From: DASTCZ01 sp963704455
GTDB lineage: Bacteria; Acidobacteriota; Terriglobia; Acidiferrales; UBA7541
NCBI GenBank assembly: GCA_963704455.1
Contig: OY969905.1
Coordinates: 1,984,001 to 2,048,000, forward strand
Length of the DNA stretch: 64,000 bases
Reading direction: 5' to 3'
The notes under the pieces were generated by a model. That model ran no database searches. It was not told where the DNA came from and saw nothing but the letters and a program-made list of their open reading frames with translations. Positions 8,010 through 15,351 of this stretch are shown here, in pieces (within the stretch, counting starts at the first letter, position 1; each line of letters begins with the position of its first letter). The translations under genes were made by a program, and so were the position numbers.

Positions 8010-8723
8010 CTAGGCAATGCGAACAGACCCCAGCATTCGTTCCGCATGAATGGCGCCATCGGGCCGCTCTTGGTGCATGAAATATGCGAATACGTCGCCT
8101 TTCTTGGTTAGCTTTCGGACTCGACGCGCGATGAGAGAGCGCGATCTGACTGAATAGTTTTCTCTTCGTAATCGAAGATAATACCATTTTGCCGTTTGAA
8201 CATCCGGCGTCACGAGTTTTTCGCTCTCCGCCAAGCACAGCGCCACTCCTGTCCTGCGCAAAAGGGCGTAAGTGTCATCGTTAAACCAGGAGGCGTGTCG
8301 AAATTCGATCGCAACCCGGCGCTTAATTGGCAATTCATCTAGAAAATCCTTCAGCAATTCCAAGTCGCACTTTAAGAACGGCGGCAGTTGAAAAAGGACA
8401 GGCCCGAGTTTTCGCGCTTTCTCCAAGGGCCGCAAGAGCGAGAAAAAACTGGCAGTCAGTTTCCTCGTATTACGTAAGCGCTTAATGTGCGTAATCATCT
8501 GATGGGCCTTGACGGCAAACTGAAAGCCCTCCGGAGTAGACGCTGCCCAGCTGTTCAATAGGTTTTCGGTGGGTAGGCTGCGAAACGTGTAGTTCACCTC
8601 AACGGAATTCAGGCGCGTGCCATAGTAGCTGAGGAACTTGTCCGAGCCGAGTTTTGCAGGATAAAACCCGGGACGCCATGTTGGATACGCCCAACCCGAT
8701 GTGCCAGCATAGACCTTACCCAT
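8010..8723 (-). CDS. DUF72 (YecE-like) family protein
   Basis: A 237-residue TIM-barrel-like protein of the DUF72 family, biochemical role unknown. Family signatures are the start VYAGTSGWAYPTWRPGFYP, then LNSVEVNYTFRSLP, FAVKAHQMITHIKRL, VLFQLPPFLK, RVAIEFRHASWF and the C-terminal YFMHQ. Length is normal for the family and the frame is intact. The gene lies alone between an intact tRNA-Glu and a degenerate copy of that tRNA's 3' half, both on the same strand, so it may have arrived with, or be left from, an element that integrated at the tRNA. Confidence 0.88.
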   Translation of the reverse strand: MGKVYAGTSGWAYPTWRPGFYPAKLGSDKFLSYYGTRLNSVEVNYTFRSLPTENLLNSWAASTPEGFQFAVKAHQMITHIKRLRNTRKLTASFFSLLRPLEKARKLGPVLFQLPPFLKCDLELLKDFLDELPIKRRVAIEFRHASWFNDDTYALLRRTGVALCLAESEKLVTPDVQTAKWYYLRLRRENYSVRSRSLIARRVRKLTKKGDVFAYFMHQERPDGAIHAERMLGSVRIA

Positions 8724-8767
8724 CGCACCGCCGGTGATACCGGAAATTGCTGCCGAGGCTGCAGCGC

Positions 8768-8842
8768 TGGTAGCGATACCGGGATTCGAACCCGGATTTT
8801 GGCCTTGAGAGGGCCACGTCCTAACCCTTAGACGATATCGCC
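8768..8842 (-). tRNA. tRNA-Glu (anticodon CTC)
   Basis: On the minus strand the gene folds as a complete cloverleaf: acceptor GGCGATA paired with TATCGCT (one G-U), D arm GTCTAAGGGTTAGGAC, anticodon stem TGGCC/GGCCA around loop CTCTCAA (anticodon CTC, reading GAG), variable loop AAAT, and T arm CCGGG-TTCGAAT-CCCGG. The discriminator base is A and CCA is encoded (8768-8770). Confidence 0.97.
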
Positions 8843-8977
8843 AACGTGAAAAAACCGCGGAAGCAGCAATGAATTTTCACACGTTTGGAATACGCGCGCA
8901 AGTTGAGCAGCCGCCTCGCAGTTAGAAGCGCCCTGAAAATGTGTAGTCCTTCGAGAGGTTTTCGCGCGCTACGAGGA

Positions 8978-10564
8978 TCAGTTTTTTCCCAGCGCGCCAT
9001 CCACGAGCCGCCAGATACCGAGCGAATTGCCGTCTTTCAACTCCTCCGGCAGGGCTTCATTCGGGAAATTCTGGAAGCATACCGGTCGCGCGAAACGATA
9101 GATCGCCTGGCTGCCTACGGAAGTGGATTGCCCGTCGGAGGTCGCGGGGTATGGCCCGCCATGAATTATCGCGTGGCTAACCTCAACGCCTGTAGGAAAT
9201 CCGTTGAACAGCAACCGCCCTGCTTTTTGCTCCAGGATTTCAATGAGTTCGCGGTACTCCCGCAAGTCTTCTTCTGTGCCGTGTATCGTGGCCGTCAAAT
9301 GTCCGTGCAGTCCTCGCGCGATTTCGAGCATTTCTTCCTTGCGGCCGCAGCTCACTATCAGAGTCGCAGGGCCAAAAACTTCTGCAGCAAGATCCGGCTG
9401 CGCGATGAACTCGCGCGCTCCCGTGGTGAACAGAGCCGGCGTCCCTCGCGCACCCGGCTGACTGCCGGCCGGCTTCCCCTCCGCCGTGAGTGTGACGCTC
9501 GATTGTTTCGCGCGTGCGGCCACCAGCCCGGCATACGCCGCTTGGATTTGCGGAGTCAGCATCACCGGTGCCGGAGACTCTGCCATGCGACGCGCCAAAC
9601 TCTGCGAGAAAGTTTTCGCCTCCGCTGTCGGCGGCAGAAACACAAGTCCCGGCTTGGTGCAGAATTGTCCCGCGCCAAGCGTCACCGACCCATGCATCCC
9701 TTCGGCGATTAGCTCCCCCCGCGCGGCCAGCGCGCCGGGTAACAGGAACACGGGGTTCGTGCTGCCCATTTCTGCAAACACGGGAATCGGCTCCGGCCGC
9801 GCAGCTGCGATATCCAACAGCGCACGGCCGCCACGCTGCGAACCAGTGAAGCCGACCGCGCGGATGAGAGGATGCCGCACCAGCGCCCCCCCCACTTCAG
9901 TTCCCGCATCGAAGAGGAGCGAAAAAATCCCTTCGGGCAATTTGCACTCGCGCGCGGCGGTGCGAATCGCGTCGCCGACCAGCTCCGATGTTCCCGGATG
10001 CGCCGGATGCGCCTTCACGATGACGGGATTTCCCGCCGCGAATGCCGACGCCGTGTCCCCTCCCGCGACGGAATACGCCAGCGGAAAATTGCTCGCGCCA
10101 AACACCACGACAGGCCCGAGCGGCCGCCACATCGAACGTAGATCCGGCTTCGGCGCGGGCTTGCGCGCCGGGTCAGGACGATCCAGTCGCGCGCGCACCC
10201 ACGAACCTTCTTCCACCAAATCGGCAAAGAGGCGCAACTGGAAAATGGTGCGCGCTGCTTCGGAGCGAATGCGCGCCTCCGGCAATCCCGTTTCCTGATT
10301 GACCCTTACAACGAGGCCATCGGTGATTCCTTCGAGACCCTTCGCAATCGCGCGAAGGAAAACCGCTTTTTCTTTTCCGCTGGACCTCGAATAAGAAGTG
10401 AACGCCTGGGCCGCGAGACGCACGGCTCGGTCCACTTCCTCGGGTAACGCGGAGATGTAAACTGGTTCGAGCGAGGTGTTTGTCGCCGGATCAATCGCCG
10501 TAAACTTTTTTCCACCGTCCCCACCGCTCGCCCATCCGATGAACGACTTGCCCCGCAAATCCAT
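8978..10564 (-). CDS. 2-oxoglutarate semialdehyde (2,5-dioxovalerate) dehydrogenase
   Basis: NAD(P)-dependent aldehyde dehydrogenase, 528 aa, that would oxidise 2-oxoglutarate semialdehyde to 2-oxoglutarate, the last step of hydroxyproline breakdown. Active-site residues are visible: Asn159 (FGASNFPLA), general base Glu265 (FAEMGSTNP) and nucleophile Cys302 (GAGQFCTKPG). The MGSTNPVFLLPGAL stretch is characteristic of the ketoglutarate-semialdehyde branch of the superfamily. It is the last gene of the operon, 53 bp after the deaminase gene, with GGGG before the ATG. The function follows mainly from this context; other aldehydes are possible substrates. Confidence 0.88.
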   Translation of the reverse strand: MDLRGKSFIGWASGGDGGKKFTAIDPATNTSLEPVYISALPEEVDRAVRLAAQAFTSYSRSSGKEKAVFLRAIAKGLEGITDGLVVRVNQETGLPEARIRSEAARTIFQLRLFADLVEEGSWVRARLDRPDPARKPAPKPDLRSMWRPLGPVVVFGASNFPLAYSVAGGDTASAFAAGNPVIVKAHPAHPGTSELVGDAIRTAARECKLPEGIFSLLFDAGTEVGGALVRHPLIRAVGFTGSQRGGRALLDIAAARPEPIPVFAEMGSTNPVFLLPGALAARGELIAEGMHGSVTLGAGQFCTKPGLVFLPPTAEAKTFSQSLARRMAESPAPVMLTPQIQAAYAGLVAARAKQSSVTLTAEGKPAGSQPGARGTPALFTTGAREFIAQPDLAAEVFGPATLIVSCGRKEEMLEIARGLHGHLTATIHGTEEDLREYRELIEILEQKAGRLLFNGFPTGVEVSHAIIHGGPYPATSDGQSTSVGSQAIYRFARPVCFQNFPNEALPEELKDGNSLGIWRLVDGALGKN

Positions 10565-10617
10565 GTATGCCCCTTTTTTCCTCGAACCAATAGTATTTGC
10601 GCTTGCAGAGTCTGCCG

Positions 10618-11523
10618 TTACGCTTGCGCCGCCAGTCGCGGCCTCTCTACGAGCGCGCGCTTTATTATCTCGCGTGCTTCCACAAGCTCGGCGCCGGTCA
10701 CCTCAAGCCTCGGCGGACGCACCCGCGCATTACCCTTTCCGCATTCTTGCTGCACCAATTTTATGAGCTGCACAAATTTCGGCACGGTGTCCATCCGAAG
10801 TAACGGCAGGAACCAGCGGTACAATTCGAATGCCTTTGCGCGATCACCACGTGTTCCGTATTCGAAGAGCGCGACTGACTCGCGAGGCATCGCATTCACG
10901 AGACCCGCGACCCAGCCAACCGCTCCGGCGCCAATCGCTTCCAGTATGAGGTCATCGACACCCGCGGAGATTTGCAGCCGGTCGCCTACAAGTGCGCGGA
11001 TTGCCGTGATGCGGCGCACGTCAGCGCTTGATTCCTTCACCGCGTGAAGATTCTCATGTTCTTGTGCGAGCTCGGCAATCTGCTCCGGCAGAAAATCAGT
11101 GCCGTAGGAAATCGGGTTGTTGTAAAGCATCGCTGACTGTGGCGTCGCGAGAAGTACAGCCGCAACGTGAGCTTTCATTTCGCGCCAGTCACCTTTGTAA
11201 ACATAGGGCGGAAGCACCATCATTCCCTGCGCGCCGTGATCGGCGGCCGCCTTCGCCAGCTTGACGGCATCCGGCGTGCGCAGCGCCGAAATCGCCGGAG
11301 CAACGGGCGCGCGGCCCGCGGCGCCTTTCACGCATGCGTCAATCACCTCGAGCTTCTCTTCAAATTCAAGGGTTGCGCCTTCGCCGAGCGAGCCGAGCGG
11401 AATAATCGCTGTGCATCCGCTCTCCACAAGCCACCGGCTATGATCGGTGATAAACGCCGCGTCCAATTTCAATGCGGCGTCAAAACAGGTCGTAATTGCG
11501 GGCATGACACCTTGCCATTTCAT
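10618..11523 (-). CDS. DapA-family lyase, probable 1-pyrroline-4-hydroxy-2-carboxylate deaminase
   Basis: Class I aldolase-fold enzyme of the dihydrodipicolinate synthase family, 301 aa. It keeps the Schiff-base lysine (Lys163 in LHAVKESSADVRR) and the catalytic Tyr134 (AMLYNNPISYGTDF), and has IPLGSLGEGATL in place of the GTTGE-type motif. In hydroxyproline operons a family member deaminates and dehydrates 1-pyrroline-4-hydroxy-2-carboxylate to 2-oxoglutarate semialdehyde, which is exactly the substrate of the next gene's product. A lysine-biosynthetic DapA is less likely given the neighbours. It follows the FAD subunit gene by 50 bp. Confidence 0.85.
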   Translation of the reverse strand: MKWQGVMPAITTCFDAALKLDAAFITDHSRWLVESGCTAIIPLGSLGEGATLEFEEKLEVIDACVKGAAGRAPVAPAISALRTPDAVKLAKAAADHGAQGMMVLPPYVYKGDWREMKAHVAAVLLATPQSAMLYNNPISYGTDFLPEQIAELAQEHENLHAVKESSADVRRITAIRALVGDRLQISAGVDDLILEAIGAGAVGWVAGLVNAMPRESVALFEYGTRGDRAKAFELYRWFLPLLRMDTVPKFVQLIKLVQQECGKGNARVRPPRLEVTGAELVEAREIIKRALVERPRLAAQA

Positions 11524-11573
11524 TCCGGCATCCTTTCACATTACCAAGCCCCATTACATTCTTAATGTGCCGA

Positions 11574-12887
11574 TTATTCTCTCGCGCTGCCGAGCAGCGC
11601 AAGTGATTCTACACGCGCCGGAAAAATTGGCGGTCGTACCGAGTCCACCTTCCAACCAAAAAGAAATTCAGCTGCTGGGCCGCAGACTCGGCCCTGGCAT
11701 GGCCCCATGCCGCAGCGTGTGTGCAGCTTGGCGTCGCGCCAGCCGGAATGCTGCCTCAATCGCGCAAATGTCACGTCCTCGCACCGGCACACGAAGGTAT
11801 CCGGTGCGGGCAATCCGCGCAGCTCCTCGCGCAATGCAAAAGTTTCCTCCAGCAATGCCGCGAACCGCCTCGCTGCATCTCGCCTGTTGAAAAACTCTCG
11901 GGCGCGCTCGGCTTTGCCCGCAGCCGCATGCCCTGCGATCTCGCCTTCAGCTAACGCCGTTTCAACCCCGCCGATTCCCACCGGCTCACCCGCGCAAAAA
12001 ACATTTGCGACTGTCGTCTCCTGAAACTCATTCACGCAAACGAATCCGCCGCGCAATTCGCAGCCGAGCAATTCCGCAAGCTCTGTATTTGGCACGAGGT
12101 GGAAACCGCAAGCAAGATAATCGCATGAGACGCGCCATGTATTGCGCCCGTTCGTCAGCTCGACCCATTCGAGCTTTGCCGCGCCTCCGGCGCGGACAGG
12201 CCATGTCCCCGTGCGATACGGCACGCCCGCAAGCGCAATTCGCAATTGCAATGCCTGCAAGAGTTTCTTTCCGTGCCGGATTAATTTCCAGGCGAATGAT
12301 CGAATCCGCGCGGCAGACGCCTGCTCGGCAATCATGACTAGCCGCGGCCGAATTTGTGGCGGCTGCTTGCGGATAAATGCACCTACGGCGAGCAGCAACG
12401 GCCCACTCCCAGCAATCACAACTCGAATCTGATTGCCCAGCGGAAGGCACCCGCTCTTCACCATTGCTTGCCAGCCGCCCGCACCCATCACGCCGGGCAA
12501 AGTCCACCCGGGGAATGGAAGGAAGCGTTCGCGCGAACCAGTGGCGAGAACCAGTTTCTTGTACTCGAGTGAAATCGTCTCGCCGTATGTCTCCGCGATA
12601 AGCGTTCCCGGCGCCGCTTGCGCGACAATCCTCGTTCCATAGAAATGTTCCACGTGTGCGTGACGCAATCGTGAGAGCCAATTTGCTTGTTCTCCAGCAT
12701 CGCCTGACCGCGATGCGAAATCTTCGTCCGCAGGCAATCCTCGCCAAATCTGGCCGCCGGGCCCGGGATTGTCATCCACGATTCCCACTCTCGCCCCGGA
12801 TTCGGCGCCGGCGCACGCAGCTGCAATTCCCGCCGGCCCCGCGCCAATAATTAGGACATCGAAACTGTTCGCGCCGCGGTCAGTCAT
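11574..12887 (-). CDS. Hydroxyproline dehydrogenase-type FAD oxidoreductase subunit with BFD-like [2Fe-2S] domain
   Basis: A 437-residue flavoprotein resembling the HcnB / SoxA-like subunit of three-part amine dehydrogenases. The N-terminal Rossmann motif is VLIIGAGPAGIAAACAGAES followed by DDNPGPGGQIWRG. A second nucleotide-binding segment is VVIAGSGPLLLAVG. The C-terminal 60 residues carry the four-Cys pattern CRCEDV...CGMGPCQGRVC of bacterioferritin-associated-ferredoxin-like clusters. The start codon overlaps the stop of the [2Fe-2S] gene by 8 bp, indicating translational coupling and a fixed ratio of subunits. With its partners it would oxidise cis-4-hydroxy-D-proline at the membrane or through an electron carrier. 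Confidence 0.88.
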   Translation of the reverse strand: MTDRGANSFDVLIIGAGPAGIAAACAGAESGARVGIVDDNPGPGGQIWRGLPADEDFASRSGDAGEQANWLSRLRHAHVEHFYGTRIVAQAAPGTLIAETYGETISLEYKKLVLATGSRERFLPFPGWTLPGVMGAGGWQAMVKSGCLPLGNQIRVVIAGSGPLLLAVGAFIRKQPPQIRPRLVMIAEQASAARIRSFAWKLIRHGKKLLQALQLRIALAGVPYRTGTWPVRAGGAAKLEWVELTNGRNTWRVSCDYLACGFHLVPNTELAELLGCELRGGFVCVNEFQETTVANVFCAGEPVGIGGVETALAEGEIAGHAAAGKAERAREFFNRRDAARRFAALLEETFALREELRGLPAPDTFVCRCEDVTFARLRQHSGWRDAKLHTRCGMGPCQGRVCGPAAEFLFGWKVDSVRPPIFPARVESLALLGSARE

Positions 12888-13161
12888 CCGTCTTCACGTC
12901 CATCCCTTCGACACAAAGTATCTGGCAGCTTCTCGCGTGCGGACGTCCGTCAATCGTCACGCGACATTCGTAGCAGATGCCCATTCCACATAGCGGTCCC
13001 CGGGGCTCGCCGGAAACGGACCGGCGGAACCGCGCTGGCTCAGCGCCAAAAGCAGCGTAAACAGCGGCGGCGACTGTTGCGCCCGTTGGTATTTTCACTT
13101 CGGCGTCGTTAACGCGCAGTTTGATTAATGTCGCGGATTGCGAGTTCATTTTATCCATCAC
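12880..13161 (-). CDS. [2Fe-2S] subunit of hydroxyproline dehydrogenase (HcnA-like)
   Basis: Small 93-residue ferredoxin-fold protein. The cluster ligands are visible in GPLCGMGICYECRVTIDG (C-x4-C-x2-C spacing) and the later ARSCQ. Such single-domain proteins correspond to the N-terminal part of sarcosine oxidase alpha and to HcnA. It sits between two flavoprotein genes, 5 bp after one and overlapping the other, so it is best read as the electron-transfer subunit of one complex. The start may be the ATG at 13161, 13158 or 13149. Confidence 0.87.
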   Translation of the reverse strand: MMDKMNSQSATLIKLRVNDAEVKIPTGATVAAAVYAAFGAEPARFRRSVSGEPRGPLCGMGICYECRVTIDGRPHARSCQILCVEGMDVKTDD

Positions 13162-13166
13162 CGAAT

Positions 13167-14288
13167 CTAATGCACTGCCTCAGCAAACTTTCGCCCGGCC
13201 AAGTACGGTGCTTGGGGAATCGCGGACGGCCGCATGAGAAGCTGGTCCACGAGCAATTTCGCTGTTCCGAGTGAGGTCGTAATCCCAAGGCCTTCATGGC
13301 CAGCCGCAAGATACAGCCGGTCATGTCCGGGCCACGGCCCAATTAGCGGCATCTTGTCAGGCGTCGCCGCGCGGAATCCAGTCCACGTGCGTATCGCGGA
13401 AACTTTTCCAAGCGATGGCATGAAATCATTCACACGCGAAAGCATGCGCGCAAGCATCGCCGGAGAAACCGCGCGGTCTTCGGCGCCATATTGGCGCGAG
13501 GACCCAATCAATAATTGTCCGGTCGCGCGAGGCTGCACGTTGAATGCAACGGAATCCGCGGTGGTCGAATGCGCGCTCTTCAAATAGCCAAGCTCCACAA
13601 GCTGGTGCGTCACGAAAGCTGGATAGCGATCCGTGATCAACAAATGCCCTTTCCGCGGCCGAATCGGAACCCCGGGCGTAAGCTTCGCGGCCGCTGCCCC
13701 CGCTGCATTCACGATCGCGCCCGCGGAAATGCGCGAGCCATCTGCCAGTGTTACGGCGTCGCGCTCGACCTCCGCGACACACTTGCCGATAACGAGATTC
13801 GCGCCGAGAGCCTGCGCCCGCTCAAGAAAGTATCGCGCGGCACACGGCGAATAAATCACTCCGTCATCCGGCACAAGCAAACCGCCCGGCAGACCGGCGC
13901 GCAAATGCGGCTCGGCCGCGGCGAGCGCGCGCGCGTCTAATATTTCCGCGCGCACGCCGCGCAACACATAGTAGTCGCGCTTCGCCGGCAATAAACTCAT
14001 CTCCTCTTCATCCGCGGCCACCCACAAAGTGCCGCAATTCAGATACTCGACATCCGCGGGAAGCTCCTTCACCAACATGTTCCAGAGTTTGACCGAATAG
14101 CGGCACAATGCGAATTGCTCCTCGGAATCATCCAGCACAACAAGGTGTCCCATTCCCGCCGCGGTTGCGCCTCCGCCCACAACATCCGCTTCAATGACGG
14201 TGACGCGCATCCCTTCGCGCGCGCACTCCCACGCGCACGCCGCGCCAACAATTCCGCCACCGATAATCAACACGTCGGGCGCGGGCAC
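13167..14288 (-). CDS. DAO-family FAD oxidoreductase, catalytic subunit of hydroxyproline dehydrogenase
   Basis: A 373-residue D-amino-acid-oxidase-fold flavoprotein (HcnC/glycine-oxidase-like). The N-terminal dinucleotide-binding motif VLIIGGGIVGAACAWECARE is followed by ADVVGGGATAAGMGHL. The C-terminal FAD contact region WTGFRAATPDKMPLIGP and LYLAAGHEGLGITTSLGTA is intact. It starts with GTG, 3 bp after the epimerase stop, with GGAG overlapping that stop codon. As the D-amino-acid-binding subunit it would oxidise cis-4-hydroxy-D-proline made by the epimerase and pass electrons to the [2Fe-2S]/FAD partners. D-proline or another D-imino acid is an alternative substrate. Confidence 0.88.
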   Translation of the reverse strand: MPAPDVLIIGGGIVGAACAWECAREGMRVTVIEADVVGGGATAAGMGHLVVLDDSEEQFALCRYSVKLWNMLVKELPADVEYLNCGTLWVAADEEEMSLLPAKRDYYVLRGVRAEILDARALAAAEPHLRAGLPGGLLVPDDGVIYSPCAARYFLERAQALGANLVIGKCVAEVERDAVTLADGSRISAGAIVNAAGAAAAKLTPGVPIRPRKGHLLITDRYPAFVTHQLVELGYLKSAHSTTADSVAFNVQPRATGQLLIGSSRQYGAEDRAVSPAMLARMLSRVNDFMPSLGKVSAIRTWTGFRAATPDKMPLIGPWPGHDRLYLAAGHEGLGITTSLGTAKLLVDQLLMRPSAIPQAPYLAGRKFAEAVH

Positions 14289-14291
14289 ACT

Positions 14292-15266
14292 CTACTCCGG
14301 AATTCCGTGGCAGAAGGGATCGCTGGGATCGAAAATCAGATCGGATTCGCCGGTGATATACGCGGAGCCTTTAACGCTGGGGATAATCTTGCCGTCGCAA
14401 ATTTCCACGCTGCCTTCAAATATGCTTCCGATAATGCCCTCTTGCCGGTAAATCTGGCCTTCCTTGAATTTTCCGTCGGTAAACATGCACGCCAACTTCG
14501 CCGACGTGCCGGTTCCACAGGGAGACCGGTCGTAGATCTTGCCCGGGCAAAGGACGAAATTTTTGCTGTCCGCATAAGGGCGTTGTGGCGGTCCGTAAAG
14601 CTCGATGTGATCGATCTCCGCACCATCTGCTCCTGTCACGCCCTGAAGCGGGAGAGCGTGACGCACTCGCCACGCGAAGTCTGTAAGCTGTTCCACATTT
14701 TTGTGCGAGATGTACAAACCATGATTCTCCATCAAGTAAAACCAGTTCCCTCCCCACGCAACGTCGCCAGTGAAAATTCCGAATTCTTCCACTTCCACCG
14801 CCGCATCTTTGGATTTCCGGTAGCTCGGGACATTCCGGACCTGCACCTCGCCCGTATCAAACAGCCGCGCCTCGACAATTCCGACAGGAGTCTCAATCCG
14901 ATGTATACCAGGCCGTATCCGCCCAAGATGCGCCAGGGTGACGACCACTCCAATCGTTCCGTGGCCGCACATCCCCAGATAGCCCACATTGTTGAAAAAG
15001 ATCACGCCGGTTGTGCAGGAGCTGTCATGCGGCTTGCAAAGCAACGCGCCAACTATTACATCCGACCCGCGTGGCTCCGTCACCAGCGCTGCTCGCCACG
15101 AATCGTGGTCGTCGCGCAATTTCGCAAGCCGCTCCGCGAGCGGCCCCGAACCAAGCTCCGGCCCGCCTTCGATAACAACGCGCGTGGGCTCACCTCCCGT
15201 GTGGGAGTCCACCACGCGGACGCGCTGGGGTTTATCGTTCATGGACAGGTGTCCATGTTCTTTCAT
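14292..15266 (-). CDS. 4-hydroxyproline 2-epimerase (proline racemase family)
   Basis: PLP-independent racemase/epimerase, 324 aa from the first ATG, which would invert C2 of trans-4-hydroxy-L-proline to cis-4-hydroxy-D-proline. Both catalytic cysteines are present: Cys100 in GMCGHGTIG and Cys250 in DRSPCGTGTSA. That makes it an epimerase/racemase and not the Cys-to-Thr dehydratase variant. The conserved VVDSHTGGEPTR start region is intact. The next in-frame ATG at 15242 gives a length closer to homologues and lies inside an inverted repeat. No strong ribosome site precedes either start. First gene of the six-gene catabolic operon. Confidence 0.9.
   Translation of the reverse strand: MKEHGHLSMNDKPQRVRVVDSHTGGEPTRVVIEGGPELGSGPLAERLAKLRDDHDSWRAALVTEPRGSDVIVGALLCKPHDSSCTTGVIFFNNVGYLGMCGHGTIGVVVTLAHLGRIRPGIHRIETPVGIVEARLFDTGEVQVRNVPSYRKSKDAAVEVEEFGIFTGDVAWGGNWFYLMENHGLYISHKNVEQLTDFAWRVRHALPLQGVTGADGAEIDHIELYGPPQRPYADSKNFVLCPGKIYDRSPCGTGTSAKLACMFTDGKFKEGQIYRQEGIIGSIFEGSVEICDGKIIPSVKGSAYITGESDLIFDPSDPFCHGIPE
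15240..15257. promoter_or_regulatory. Inverted repeat over the alternative start of the epimerase gene
   Basis: CATGGACA and TGTCCATG flank a GG spacer, an 18-bp repeat with perfect 8-bp arms. One end contains the ATG at 15242. It could be an operator for a regulator encoded elsewhere or a chance repeat; no regulator gene adjoins the operon. Confidence 0.35.
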
Positions 15267-15351
15267 GGAAGAGAGTCTATACGAAAGGCGCGCCGAGAGC
15301 AGTCTCCGCCAGCTCTCTGCGAAATCTGCTTATTGTGCAGCCTATCCCGGC

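Noticed and set aside
10618..11523. Lysine-pathway dihydrodipicolinate synthase
   Set aside because: The neighbours and the downstream semialdehyde dehydrogenase fit hydroxyproline breakdown.
11574..14288. Hydrogen cyanide synthase HcnABC
   Set aside because: The three subunits look alike to HcnABC, but the epimerase, deaminase and KGSA dehydrogenase in the same operon point to hydroxyproline dehydrogenase.
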